Shown one piece after another: positions 27,762 to 35,641 of a DNA stretch of 64,000 nt. Position 1 is the first letter of the stretch. Each line of letters opens with the position of its first letter. The notes under the pieces were generated by a model, which saw only the letters and a list, made by a program, of their open reading frames with translations, searched no databases and was not told the DNA's origin. The DNA comes from Paraburkholderia sp. D15 (GTDB taxonomy: Bacteria > Pseudomonadota > Gammaproteobacteria > Burkholderiales > Burkholderiaceae): contig NZ_CP110396.1 of NCBI RefSeq assembly GCF_029910215.1, forward strand, positions 1,674,001 through 1,738,000, given 5' to 3'. The position numbers and the translations under genes are program-made.

Positions 27762-28424
27762 TCACGGGAGCAGGGCGGCGATCTCGTTGGCGCACGCCCG
27801 TACTTCGATCGCCGCGAGCTTGGCGCCGCGATCGTTCATTTGAAGCACCGTCTGGCCTAACGCCATGGCCTGCTTGTAGGCTTCGCGCGTCGGGATCTGG
27901 GTCTTCAGGAGGGGGAATCCGAGTTCTTCCAGCGCGCGCTTCAGTTCGCGCGTGAGCATTCGCTTCTCTTCGGTCTTGTTCAGCAGGAAGACCGCGCGGA
28001 GGTCTTCGTTCATGACCTGCGCTTGCTGGACCAGTTTGACCAGGCCGATGCTAGACCAGTAATCGGCGGGGGATGACGACGTTGGGATTACCGCGACGCT
28101 TGCCGCCAGCAGGACGACGCCGGAGACCTTTTCCGTGATGGACGGCGGGCAGTCGACGACGATGATGTCGTAGTCGGAGACGAATTTCTTGATCTCACGG
28201 TGGATCTGGCTGCCGGCCTCGGAGAGGTTCACGACCGGGAAGGGGATACCGTTGTCGTTGTCGGAGGAGGCACTGGCCCAGTGGATCAGGGTGTTTTGGC
28301 CGTCGGCGTCGACGACGAGGACACGCTTGCCTTTTTCGTGAAACGCAGCGCCGAGGTGCATCGCGATTGTGCTTTTGCCGACTCCGCCTTTTTGTTGCGT
28401 TACCGCGATGATTTCTGCTGCCAA
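27762..28424 (-). CDS. parA: ParA-family partition ATPase
   Basis: A 220-residue deviant-Walker ATPase: QQKGGVGKSTIAMHLG at residues 10-25, then DIIVVDCPPSI. It lacks an N-terminal HTH, so it is the short type that does not act as its own repressor through that domain. It drives movement of ParB-parS complexes. It is first in the parA-parB operon, reading away from three parS-like palindromes. Confidence 0.95.
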   Translation of the reverse strand: MAAEIIAVTQQKGGVGKSTIAMHLGAAFHEKGKRVLVVDADGQNTLIHWASASSDNDNGIPFPVVNLSEAGSQIHREIKKFVSDYDIIVVDCPPSITEKVSGVVLLAASVAVIPTSSSPADYWSSIGLVKLVQQAQVMNEDLRAVFLLNKTEEKRMLTRELKRALEELGFPLLKTQIPTREAYKQAMALGQTVLQMNDRGAKLAAIEVRACANEIAALLP

Positions 28425-28577
28425 ATTTCACCTCTCTTTTTTTAGATGCTGAGGGATTTTACCTGGGGGGATTTGGGATTTGAACTTGTTTTTTAATTTC
28501 TTTGTGGAGGGTTGGTGTTTTGGTAGTTTTGTTCTTAGGTTGTTGGTTTATTAGCGTTGCCCCTGTGCGGGGCGGCA

Positions 28578-28609
28578 CTTACTCTCTTTGCCGCGGCAAA
28601 GAGAGTAAG
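28578..28609. repeat. 32-base perfect palindrome in a Burkholderia-type dispersed repeat
   Basis: CTTACTCTCTTTGCCG is followed directly by its exact reverse complement. With the flanking words CCCCTGTGCGGGGCGGCA and AGAGAAAG it matches, from memory, a family of extragenic repeats scattered through Burkholderiaceae genomes. Function is unknown; it can form a cruciform or a strong RNA hairpin. Confidence 0.75.
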
Positions 28610-28838
28610 CAGAGAAAGCCGCTTCACACCGCCAGCTCATAAGCGGGCACCTCGCACAGCCACGGTAGTGGCCCATCTGGAATCCGTGCCCTCGCACATT
28701 TCCCCCTCGTGGCACAGCAGTCATTCATCCCGGCTCGCGCACGCGCTCGCCGGAACGGTTTGCTCAACACCAGGGGGCTTGCGGTGGGGGCGTCGGGGTT
28801 GCCTTGGCGGAAGGCCTATTTTCGAGATCGAGGTGGGG

Positions 28839-28854
28839 CTTTATGCGCATAAAG
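28839..28854. promoter_or_regulatory. parS-like palindrome 2
   Basis: CTTTATGCGCATAAAG is a perfect 16-base palindrome with the same 14-base core as the sites at 27746 and 28952. It lies about 410 bases upstream of the parA start. Confidence 0.85.
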
Positions 28855-28951
28855 ATTCTTTGCGCTCGGGCGATCGTGGCCGTTGACTTGAGCGGAAGAA
28901 TTAGGCGTGGGAGGCCTGTCGTCTAGGTTGTTCAGGGGCGCGACGTCGCCT

Positions 28952-28967
28952 GTTTATGCGCATAAAC
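28952..28967. promoter_or_regulatory. parS-like palindrome 3
   Basis: GTTTATGCGCATAAAC is a perfect 16-base palindrome and the most complete of the three sites. It lies about 530 bases upstream of parA. The three sites span 1.2 kb around parA. Confidence 0.88.
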
Positions 28968-29111
28968 CGATATGGTGTTCATGGGGAGCGGTACCCACGA
29001 CGAGATGGATTTGCGCTGGGTGATGGGTTAGCAGCGGCGCTCGCCCGCTAAAATCCATGTCAGCAAGTCCTAACCCTTAACCTCAAAACTCGCCTCCCGC
29101 CCCTCCTGATC

Positions 29112-29471
29112 ATGATCACCATCTACCACAATCCCCGCTGTTCCAAGTCGCGCGCCGCCTGCGAACTGATCTCCGCCACCTGCGCCGAGACCAATGAGCC
29201 GACCCAGGTCATCGAGTATCTGAAGCAGCCGCTATCGGTCGATCAGCTCAAGCAATTGAATGCGCAGCTAGGCTGCCCCGTCCGCGAGATGATTCGCGAT
29301 ACCGAAGCCGAATTCAAAGAGCTTCATCTCGCCGATACTTCCCTCACCGATGAACAACTTCTCGCAGCCATCGCCCAGCATCCCATCCTCCTCCAACGGC
29401 CCATCGTCGTGCGTAACGGCCGTGCCGTGATCGGACGCCCTACCGAAAATATCAACGCCCTTTTCGCCTGA
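29112..29471 (+). CDS. arsC: ArsC-family reductase (glutaredoxin-dependent type)
   Basis: A 119-residue ArsC/YffB-family protein. The N-terminus MITIYHNPRCSKSR places the catalytic cysteine at residue 10, and the C-terminal part has LLQRPIVVRNGRAVIGRP, which carries the conserved arginines. Arsenate reductase uses glutathione/glutaredoxin. No other ars gene is nearby, so the substrate could differ. The start follows a CCTCCTG-like, weak upstream region. Confidence 0.88.
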   Translation: MITIYHNPRCSKSRAACELISATCAETNEPTQVIEYLKQPLSVDQLKQLNAQLGCPVREMIRDTEAEFKELHLADTSLTDEQLLAAIAQHPILLQRPIVVRNGRAVIGRPTENINALFA

Positions 29472-30009
29472 TCAGTCTTCGACGTATCAACGGTGCAAGC
29501 TGGCCGCAAACTCTACCTTCCCGTCAACCGAGACTGCTTTAACCGCATCGTTGCCCTGGCTCACGGCGGTCGTTTTTAGATCGCTAGATCGCCACCCGCC
29601 CGCCCCAGCCACCTTGCGATTCGCCGGGGATTGCCTTCCCCGGCCCGCAGCGCTCGTTCTTCTCGAACGGGTGCTCAATTCTCTAAAAAATATGTCCGCA
29701 CTATAAATACGCGTCGCTTTCGATTTTCTTTACTCCATCCACATCGGAGGAAATCAACCTTGCGTACGCGAACTCTCCGGCCGTGTCCTCACCCCGATTC
29801 AACTTCGGTCACATTCCGCTAACCCGCAGCGCACGGTTCGGCCGTCTCGACATCAAACTCGCACGCGCGCTTTCATCCGTGTGCCTCAACTTTCCAAACC
29901 CGTCGCCCCCAACGCCCATCCGTTCATCTCACTGCTTCGATTTCCCCCGCCCCGCTACAATCCGTCATCCGCGCGGTCGCGGATGCGTCAATTGATATAA
30001 AGGGACATC
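29472..30009. other. Gap upstream of the gluconate-type permease
   Basis: About 540 bases with no gene I can support. An AT-rich patch at 29680-29740 and a GGAGG site before a TTG at 29760 could express only a 20-residue arginine- and proline-rich peptide. The permease promoter should lie in the last 100 bases. Confidence 0.5.
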
Positions 30010-31386
30010 GTGCATCTGACGACAACACTCGCGCCGTGGTCCTCCCACGACACTCAACTGATTCTGTCCTGCGCGCTCGGGCTCGCGCTCATCATCGTCT
30101 TCATCAGCGTGCTGAAGCTCGCGCCGTTTCTGTCGATCCTCGTCGGCACGTTCGCGGCAGGTTTCACCGCGGGGCTGCCGCTCGAAGCCGTCGCGAGTGC
30201 GTTCAGTAAAGGCGCCGGCGCCCTGCTCGGCGATGTCGGCATCATCATCGCGCTCGGCGCCATGCTCGGCGCGCTGATGGCCGAATCGGGCGCGGCCGAT
30301 CGGCTCGTGTCGACCATCCTCAAACACTCCACCCCGCGCACGCTGCCATGGATGATGGCGCTCGTCGCCCTGATCATCGGCCTGCCGCTCTTCTTCGAAG
30401 TCGGCCTCGTGATGATGGTGCCGATCATCTTCGTCATGGCGCGCCGTTCGCAACAGCCGATTCTGCGTATCGCCATCCCCGCACTCGCCGGCATGACCAC
30501 GCTGCACGCGCTGCTGCCGCCTCATCCGGGGCCGCTGATCGCCGTGAGCGCACTGCACGCCGATCTCGGTCTGACACTCGGCCTCGGTCTGATCGTCGCG
30601 ATTCCGGCCGTGATTCTCGCTGGCCCGCTCTATGGCATCTGGTTGTCCAAGCGGATGCACGTAGTCGAGCCGGAAGAAATGGGCAAGCTCTTCTCCGCGA
30701 AAGAAGACGCCGCCGAACCGCCCGGCTTCGCCATTTCGCTGATCACGATCCTGCTGCCCGTCGTACTCATGTTGGGCCGTACGGTCGCGAAGCTGTTGCT
30801 GCACCCTGAAACGTTTCTGTTCGACGCGTTGAATTTCCTCGGCGAGCCGCTGATCGCGCTCGGTCTCACGGTGCTGTTCGCGGTGGTGGCATTGGGCTGG
30901 TCGCGGGGCATGGCGCGTGATCGCGTCGGCGGCATTCTGCGCAAGAGCCTGCCGCCGATCGCCGCGCTGCTGCTGACCATCGGCGCCGGCGGCGGCCTCA
31001 AACAAGCGCTCGTCGTCGCGGGCATCAGCACGACGATCGGCAAGATCGCGGTCGGCGCGCACATGCCGCTGATTCTGCTCGCGTGGCTGATCGCGGTGGC
31101 GCTGCGTCAGGCGACCGGCTCGGCCACCGTCGCCACCACCACGACCGCGGGGATTGTCGCGCCGGTCGTCGCGGGGCTCAGCGCGACGCATAACTCGCTG
31201 ATGGCGCTCGCCATCGGCGCGGGCTCGGTGTTCTTCTGCCACGTGAACGACGCCGGCTTCTGGATGGTGCGCGAATACTTCGGCTTGCAACTGAAACAGA
31301 CGGTGCTCGTCTGGTCGGTTCTGCAAACCATCGTGTCGGTGGTCGGCCTCGCGCTCACGCTCGTGCTGTGGGGCATCCTCACGTGA
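30010..31386 (+). CDS. GntP-family gluconate:proton symporter
   Basis: A 458-residue transporter with about 12-14 hydrophobic segments. Family marks are LPLFFEVGLVMMVPIIF, TLHALLPPHPGPLIAVSAL and VALRQATGSATVATTTTAGI. It imports gluconate or a related sugar acid across the inner membrane. The start codon is GTG, with AAAGGGA 6 bases upstream. No gluconate kinase is adjacent, so substrate identity is uncertain. Confidence 0.92.
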   Translation: MHLTTTLAPWSSHDTQLILSCALGLALIIVFISVLKLAPFLSILVGTFAAGFTAGLPLEAVASAFSKGAGALLGDVGIIIALGAMLGALMAESGAADRLVSTILKHSTPRTLPWMMALVALIIGLPLFFEVGLVMMVPIIFVMARRSQQPILRIAIPALAGMTTLHALLPPHPGPLIAVSALHADLGLTLGLGLIVAIPAVILAGPLYGIWLSKRMHVVEPEEMGKLFSAKEDAAEPPGFAISLITILLPVVLMLGRTVAKLLLHPETFLFDALNFLGEPLIALGLTVLFAVVALGWSRGMARDRVGGILRKSLPPIAALLLTIGAGGGLKQALVVAGISTTIGKIAVGAHMPLILLAWLIAVALRQATGSATVATTTTAGIVAPVVAGLSATHNSLMALAIGAGSVFFCHVNDAGFWMVREYFGLQLKQTVLVWSVLQTIVSVVGLALTLVLWGILT

Positions 31387-31398
31387 CGGTGACGCGGC

Positions 31399-31434
31399 GA
31401 TCGGGCAGATAACGAAGATCGGGCAGATAACGAA
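31399..31434. repeat. Two exact tandem 18-mers
   Basis: GATCGGGCAGATAACGAA occurs twice back to back just after the permease stop. A third partial word (GGCGGGCAACG) follows. It is probably slippage; no function is evident. Confidence 0.8.
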
Positions 31435-31592
31435 ATAAGGCGGGCAACGCAACGTCGGACGAACCCTTCCGCGACGCGCCGTGTTGGCAGAAAATGCGGC
31501 CGGCCTGTCCTTTTCTGCGTGAGGACGCGTCATACACTGCTGGTCCGGGCGAGGTGCCGCGCACCTCGCTTCCCTCTCGACGCGGAGCCACC

Positions 31593-31883
31593 ATGCTTGA
31601 ACTCAGACCCTCCTGCGAAGGCTGCGGCAAATCCCTGCCGCCGAACGCCGCCGACGCCATGATCTGCACCTACGAATGCACGTTCTGCGAGGTATGCGCG
31701 CTCAGCACGCTGCGTAATGTGTGCCCGAACTGCGGCGGCAATTTTCAGCACCGGCCGATTCGCACGCGCGCACAACTCGACAAGCATCCGGCGCGCGTCG
31801 ACCCGATGCCCATCTCGATCGACGAAACCGCGCACGCCAACTTCTTCGCGCGTTACCGGAATACGCCGCCGGTGGAGCGTTAA
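31593..31883 (+). CDS. DUF1272 cysteine-rich protein
   Basis: A 96-residue protein starting MLELRPSCEGCGKSLPPNA, with CTYECTFCEVCA and CPNCGG, the characteristic metal-binding cysteine pattern of DUF1272. It is likely a small zinc protein. The ATG at 31593 follows GGAGCCACC. Function is unknown. It is convergent with the anti-sigma gene. Confidence 0.88.
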   Translation: MLELRPSCEGCGKSLPPNAADAMICTYECTFCEVCALSTLRNVCPNCGGNFQHRPIRTRAQLDKHPARVDPMPISIDETAHANFFARYRNTPPVER

Positions 31884-31897
31884 ACCGCGCAACGCGT

Positions 31898-32107
31898 TCA
31901 CTCATCCCCATTCACCGCGCCCGGCGCTTCGATTCCGCTCACCGTCCGCGCGGCGACGCGCAACAAACGAATCTGCTTGCGGTAGTTGCGGCAGCCGCTA
32001 CACGTCGGCAGATGCAGCCGGATCGCCACCCACTCGCCGGTCGTCAACCGGCGATCGAGCGCATCCGACAACAAGCGCGTGATGTTTTTACATTTCCCCA
32101 TTCGCAT
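31898..32107 (-). CDS. Zinc-finger anti-sigma factor
   Basis: A 69-residue protein with the HxxxCxxC zinc anti-sigma motif (LHLPTCSGCRNY, residues ~32-43) and no membrane segment, so it is a soluble ZAS-type regulator that could respond to redox or metal. Its start lies inside the last 20 bases of the sigma factor gene, indicating translational coupling. Confidence 0.87.
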   Translation of the reverse strand: MRMGKCKNITRLLSDALDRRLTTGEWVAIRLHLPTCSGCRNYRKQIRLLRVAARTVSGIEAPGAVNGDE

Positions 32108-32696
32108 CCTCGCTGGATAGGCCCTTTTCGCTCAGGCACGTGCGTAGACGCAGGCGCGCGCGATAGATCAGCACGCTGCAGTGATTGGCGGTCATCTTCA
32201 GTTCGGCGCAGATCGCGTCGGTTTCCAGATCGAGGAACTCGCGCATCATGAATACGCGCCCGATCTGTTCGGGCAGGTGATCGAGACACATCTCGAACAG
32301 CGTCCAGAACTGCTGCTGACGCAACGCGGTTTCCGGCGTCGGCCACGGCCGGGGTTTCGCCTCGCGTGACCAGTGGCCGTTGTCCTTGAAAAGCTCGCGA
32401 TCGAGCAGCGCTTCGCCGTCGAGTTCGGATTCCAGCGCTGACAGATTGATGGTCCGCTGCCGCGCGCGCAACGTGTCGACGAGCTTGTGCCGCAAGATCC
32501 CGAACACCCAGGTCTTATGCTCCGACTGCGCGGCGAAACGGTCCGCCTGCGTCCATGCCGCGGCCAGCGCCTCCTGGACGGCGTCTTCGGCCGCGGCGGC
32601 GTCACGCAATTGCAGACGGGCGAAGCGCACCAGATCGCGTCGCAATTGCGCGAGATAAACCGGGTCGTCGAGCGCGGGGCCGTTCACGGCTGGCAT
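32088..32696 (-). CDS. ECF-type sigma-70 family factor
   Basis: A 202-residue sigma factor. Region 2 is at ~10-75 (DPVYLAQLRRDLVRFARLQLRDAAAAEDAVQEAL, in parts; WVFGILRHKLVDTLRARQR) and region 4 at ~135-190 (CLDHLPEQIGRVFMMREFLDLETDAICAELKM, in parts). I chose the ATG at 32694-32696, preceded by GAAGGAA; frames upstream are not protein-like. It is paired with the overlapping zinc anti-sigma gene. Its targets are unknown; a candidate is the peptide gene at 33147. Confidence 0.92.
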   Translation of the reverse strand: MPAVNGPALDDPVYLAQLRRDLVRFARLQLRDAAAAEDAVQEALAAAWTQADRFAAQSEHKTWVFGILRHKLVDTLRARQRTINLSALESELDGEALLDRELFKDNGHWSREAKPRPWPTPETALRQQQFWTLFEMCLDHLPEQIGRVFMMREFLDLETDAICAELKMTANHCSVLIYRARLRLRTCLSEKGLSSEDANGEM

Positions 32697-33146
32697 GGCC
32701 GGTTCCTTCGCCGCATGGACATGGGCCACGCGTTTGTTGTTTTGTCGTTCATGGGCAAATGAGTTGCGTTGTGCGGAATGGGGCGTCGAGCGCCATTGTC
32801 CGCCACGCACGCGCGCAATCGAATCGGTATTGAACATATATCCCGCCCGCCAGCGCGCGATGAGTCGATGAAGTTAGTCGCGGCAAGCCCTACGCTTATG
32901 ACAGAAAAATATTATTGCGAAAATTGAAATCAATCCGGCATACAAATTCTCTTGCAAACGCGCGCGCAACGATCTGCACGGCAGGCGCATCGACGTAAAA
33001 CCCGTGGCGCATGAGCTACCAGGATTGTTTCAATTTTCGAAAAAATATCTTCGCGAAGTCGGTATTTTTAGGCGGACGCTGAATCGATATTCTCCAGCCA
33101 TCGATCGCCTTCCGATCGCGACCTGACGCCGAAGAGGAGTAGCACC
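32697..33146. other. Gap between sigma factor and small exported peptide genes
   Basis: About 450 bases between divergent genes. It is AT-rich at 32880-33060 (for example GAAAAATATTATTGCG) and must hold both promoters. I see no convincing ORF. Confidence 0.5.
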
Positions 33147-33278
33147 ATGAAACGCATTCTGTCCGCCCTGATCGCATCCGTCGCCCTGTTTGCCGCCGTG
33201 TCCGGCGCAGCGCAGGCCGCGACGCCGTCGAAATGCAACGGCCCGGCGTCATACTGCAACGTGTTCTTCGGCAACTAA
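33147..33278 (+). CDS. 43-residue exported peptide
   Basis: Read directly from the sequence: ATG at 33147 follows AGAGGAGTAGCACC, and TAA is at 33276-33278. The first ~25 residues form a textbook signal peptide (MKRILSALIASVALF then AAQA). Cleavage after AAQA would leave an 18-residue mature chain ending SKCNGPASYCNVFFGN, with two cysteines six apart. A strong terminator lies 42 bases after the stop. No family is recognised. Strong ribosome site, signal peptide and terminator make it a real gene in my view. Confidence 0.75.
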   Translation: MKRILSALIASVALFAAVSGAAQAATPSKCNGPASYCNVFFGN

Positions 33279-33320
33279 GCCGGACGGTTGCAACCGCGCG
33301 AAAGCGCCGGTTTCACAAAC

Positions 33321-33355
33321 GAAGAGGGCGCCCGTCACGGCGCCCTCTTCGTTTT
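33321..33355 (+). terminator. Terminator of the small peptide gene
   Basis: GAAGAGGGCGCC (33321-33332) pairs exactly with GGCGCCCTCTTC (33339-33350) around a 6-base loop, followed by GTTTTT. Confidence 0.9.
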
Positions 33356-33458
33356 TGGGAATCGGCTGAGTTCATCCGCCCAACGCGCGAACTGCTACGA
33401 ATTGCCTCAAATCGTCCTGGACCGGAAGCATGCTTGATTGGCAAGGCAAAAATGCTAC

Positions 33459-33520
33459 TTATCCACAAGGTTATTCAACAAATCTGTGGATAACTTTTGT
33501 TGCGCCGTGGGTTATCCACC
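33459..33520. promoter_or_regulatory. Cluster of DnaA boxes
   Basis: TTATCCACA (33459-33467) and its exact complement TGTGGATAA (33485-33493) face each other. A third, TTATCCACC (33512-33520), has one mismatch, and a fourth imperfect site TTATTCAACA is at 33471. The stretch 33445-33500 is AT-rich. It sits upstream of the FMN reductase gene and 8 kb from the iterons. It may be a DnaA-controlled promoter, a titration site or a second unwinding region. Confidence 0.7.
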
Positions 33521-33646
33521 GGTTGCGCCGTCGCACATGCGCGAAGCGCGACGGTGCGGCGTTTCCCGCGCTCGACGCGGCTTTTTGCCTATGATGGACA
33601 TTCCCCACCTTCCCGCGCGTCATGCGCGTCCACCGAGGAATCCACC

Positions 33647-34204
33647 ATGGCTCATCACATTGCAGTCGTCGTCGGCAGCTTGCGTCGCGAGTCGTTCAAC
33701 CGGCAATTGGCGCAGGCCGTGATTTCCCTCGCGCCACCCGATTTCACCTTCGAGTTCATCGACATCGGCTCGTTGCCGCTTTACAGCCAGGACTACGACG
33801 CGGATTACCCGGAAGCCGGCAAGCAACTCAAGCAACGTGTGGAAGCCGCCGATGGTCTGCTGTTCGTCACTCCGGAATACAACCGCTCGATCCCCGGCGT
33901 GTTGAAGAACGCGTTGGACTGGGGTTCACGCCCATGGGGGACGAATTCGTGGGGCAACAAACCCGGCGCGGTGATCGGCACCTCGCTGGGTGCGACTGGT
34001 ACGGCGTTGGCGCAACAGCATCTGCGTAACGTGCTGGCGTATCTCGACGTCATCACGCTGGCGCAGCCGGAGGTGTTCATCAAACATGACGCGGCCGTTA
34101 TCGACGAGAAGGGCGAGATTCTCAACGACGGCACGCGCAAGTTTCTGCAGAATTTCGTCGACCGTTACGTCGCGTGGGTGAAGCGGCATACCAACGCGGC
34201 GTGA
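33647..34204 (+). CDS. NAD(P)H-dependent FMN reductase
   Basis: A 185-residue flavodoxin-like reductase. Landmarks are VVVGSLRRESFNRQLAQAV, the flavin loop TPEYNRSIPGVLKNALDWGSR and PGAVIGTSLGATG. It uses NAD(P)H to reduce FMN, quinones or azo or chromate compounds. The ATG at 33647 follows GAGGAATCCACC. Neighbours give no specific substrate. The DnaA-box cluster lies about 130 bases upstream. Confidence 0.9.
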   Translation: MAHHIAVVVGSLRRESFNRQLAQAVISLAPPDFTFEFIDIGSLPLYSQDYDADYPEAGKQLKQRVEAADGLLFVTPEYNRSIPGVLKNALDWGSRPWGTNSWGNKPGAVIGTSLGATGTALAQQHLRNVLAYLDVITLAQPEVFIKHDAAVIDEKGEILNDGTRKFLQNFVDRYVAWVKRHTNAA

Positions 34205-34334
34205 CGGCTGAAGCTTGAGAAGCTTGAGAACGGAAGAAAGCAGCAGCACGTAGCGCGAAGTAAAAACGCGTCACGCCGCGAGCGAGCCACGATGACTCGC
34301 CAACGGCGAGACGCGCATAAGCGGTCAACCCGGA

Positions 34335-35432
34335 CTACACGTGATGATGCCCCGTCACTCGTTCCCAGCCATGACGCACGGCGATCTTGAAGCGCTCCCA
34401 TCCGCTCTCCGGCGCCGTCGTTTCCCACTGCCGACGTGCTTCCGGCTCGACGTCGTCCCACGCCATGTCGTGAAAGCGCGCGTCGTGACCGATTTCCGCG
34501 CCGTAACGATAGGCCGGCACGTAGTCCTCGTAACGCGAGTTCTCGGCCGCGAACTGCTCGTCGTAGTGCGAGCGGAAGTCCTCTTCGTACTCCAGATATT
34601 CGTTCGGCATCTGGGCGCCTGAGCCGGCGACCGGTTGCGTCGAAGCGGGCGCGACCTCGGTCGGTTGCATCACCGCGCCGGAACCGCCGATCGAACCGGC
34701 GGCGAGCGCGGTATGTCCAGCGTCGCCGGTCAAAGGATCGATCACCGGCTCATCGATCGGGTCGAGCATGGGTCGTTCGCCAAGCGGCGGCGGCACGAAG
34801 GGCTCGGCGTCGACGTTTCCGGGCGGCATGCCGTAGAGCGGATCTTCCACCGCCGCCGCCCGGGCAGGAGCCGCGGAAGCGGGCGGCACAGCGCTGGGCA
34901 TCGCCGTGGCGGACCCGGACGCGTAACGTTGCGCCACATCGGGCGCCGTGGCCGCAGGGCCGCCTACACCGCCCGAATCGACCGTCGATGACCGCGGCGT
35001 CCCCGCCACCGTACCGATGCCTAACTCGTCGAGCACCGAATGCTCGCGCCCCGATGCTGCGAAGCCCGACGACTCGGGCGCGCGGTCGCCAATGTCGATC
35101 GCGCCGAGTCGCGCGAACGTGCCGCGCGCCAGTTCCGCGTGCGCCTCGCTGGCGGCATCGACGGAAACCAGCACGGCGCCACGCCGCAGCGCTTCCGCGT
35201 AGCGCGCGGTGTCCGGCGCGCGCGGACCGGTGGCGAACAGACTCGATAGAAAGCGTTCGATGTTGGCCATGAGGCCTGAACTGGCGACCTCGTCGGTCGC
35301 CGAACCGACGGTCGGCTCCGGCGCTGTTTGCAGCTCGATCGTTTCGCGACCGAAGCCGGTTTGCACGAGCGTATCGCGGGCGCTTTCAGCTTGAGAATAA
35401 GTGTCGAATAAACCAATCACGGTATGTCGCAT
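34335..35432 (-). CDS. Hypothetical acidic protein with stress-protein-like N-terminus
   Basis: A 365-residue soluble protein. Residues 1-115 (TVIGLFDTYSQAESARDTLVQTGF, ... RGAVLVSVDAASEAHAELA) resemble the YflT/general stress protein 17M-type fold. Residues ~125-290 are Pro/Ala-rich and disordered. The end (EDYVPAYRYGAEIG ... RRQWE ... AVRHGWERVTGHHHV) recurs in Burkholderiaceae stress proteins as I recall. No enzymatic motif is present. It is transcribed away from the FMN reductase gene. Confidence 0.65.
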   Translation of the reverse strand: MRHTVIGLFDTYSQAESARDTLVQTGFGRETIELQTAPEPTVGSATDEVASSGLMANIERFLSSLFATGPRAPDTARYAEALRRGAVLVSVDAASEAHAELARGTFARLGAIDIGDRAPESSGFAASGREHSVLDELGIGTVAGTPRSSTVDSGGVGGPAATAPDVAQRYASGSATAMPSAVPPASAAPARAAAVEDPLYGMPPGNVDAEPFVPPPLGERPMLDPIDEPVIDPLTGDAGHTALAAGSIGGSGAVMQPTEVAPASTQPVAGSGAQMPNEYLEYEEDFRSHYDEQFAAENSRYEDYVPAYRYGAEIGHDARFHDMAWDDVEPEARRQWETTAPESGWERFKIAVRHGWERVTGHHHV

Positions 35433-35641
35433 GGCAGTCTCCCGGCATGATCATGTGAGCCGACGAGCGACGCGAATGCGCGCTCTCCATCCCTTTCATG
35501 CCGCAACGATCGTGCCGCAGCCGGCCGCGTGGCGTGAATGCCCGCCTGGCACGGGCTGGGCTGAAGAATCGCCACGTCTGGAATCGGCGGCCCGTCCACG
35601 CGGCGCTTTTACAAAGCCGGTAAATGTAAAGAACGCGAACA

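Larger units (their letters stand above)
28425..29111. other. Non-coding region upstream of parA
   Basis: About 690 bases hold the parAB promoter region, a long palindromic genome repeat (28578) and two parS-like sites (28839, 28952). Frames read through this stretch show no protein-like composition or good start sites, so I support no gene. Confidence 0.7.

Noticed and set aside
26966..27955. Long open frame on the plus strand antisense to parB and parA
   Set aside because: It mirrors two well-supported genes in high-GC DNA, has no ribosome site and a composition typical of antisense frames.
28557..28886. 109-codon frame near the parS-like sites
   Set aside because: It runs through a dispersed palindromic repeat and a parS-like site, and its composition is not protein-like.
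29760..29822. 20-residue TTG-started peptide after GGAGG
   Set aside because: Too short and low in complexity to support without conservation data.
29965..31533. 520-codon open frame antisense to the GntP permease
   Set aside because: It is extremely rich in Arg, Asp, His and Gln, as expected from the reverse of hydrophobic codons, while the plus strand is a clear transporter.
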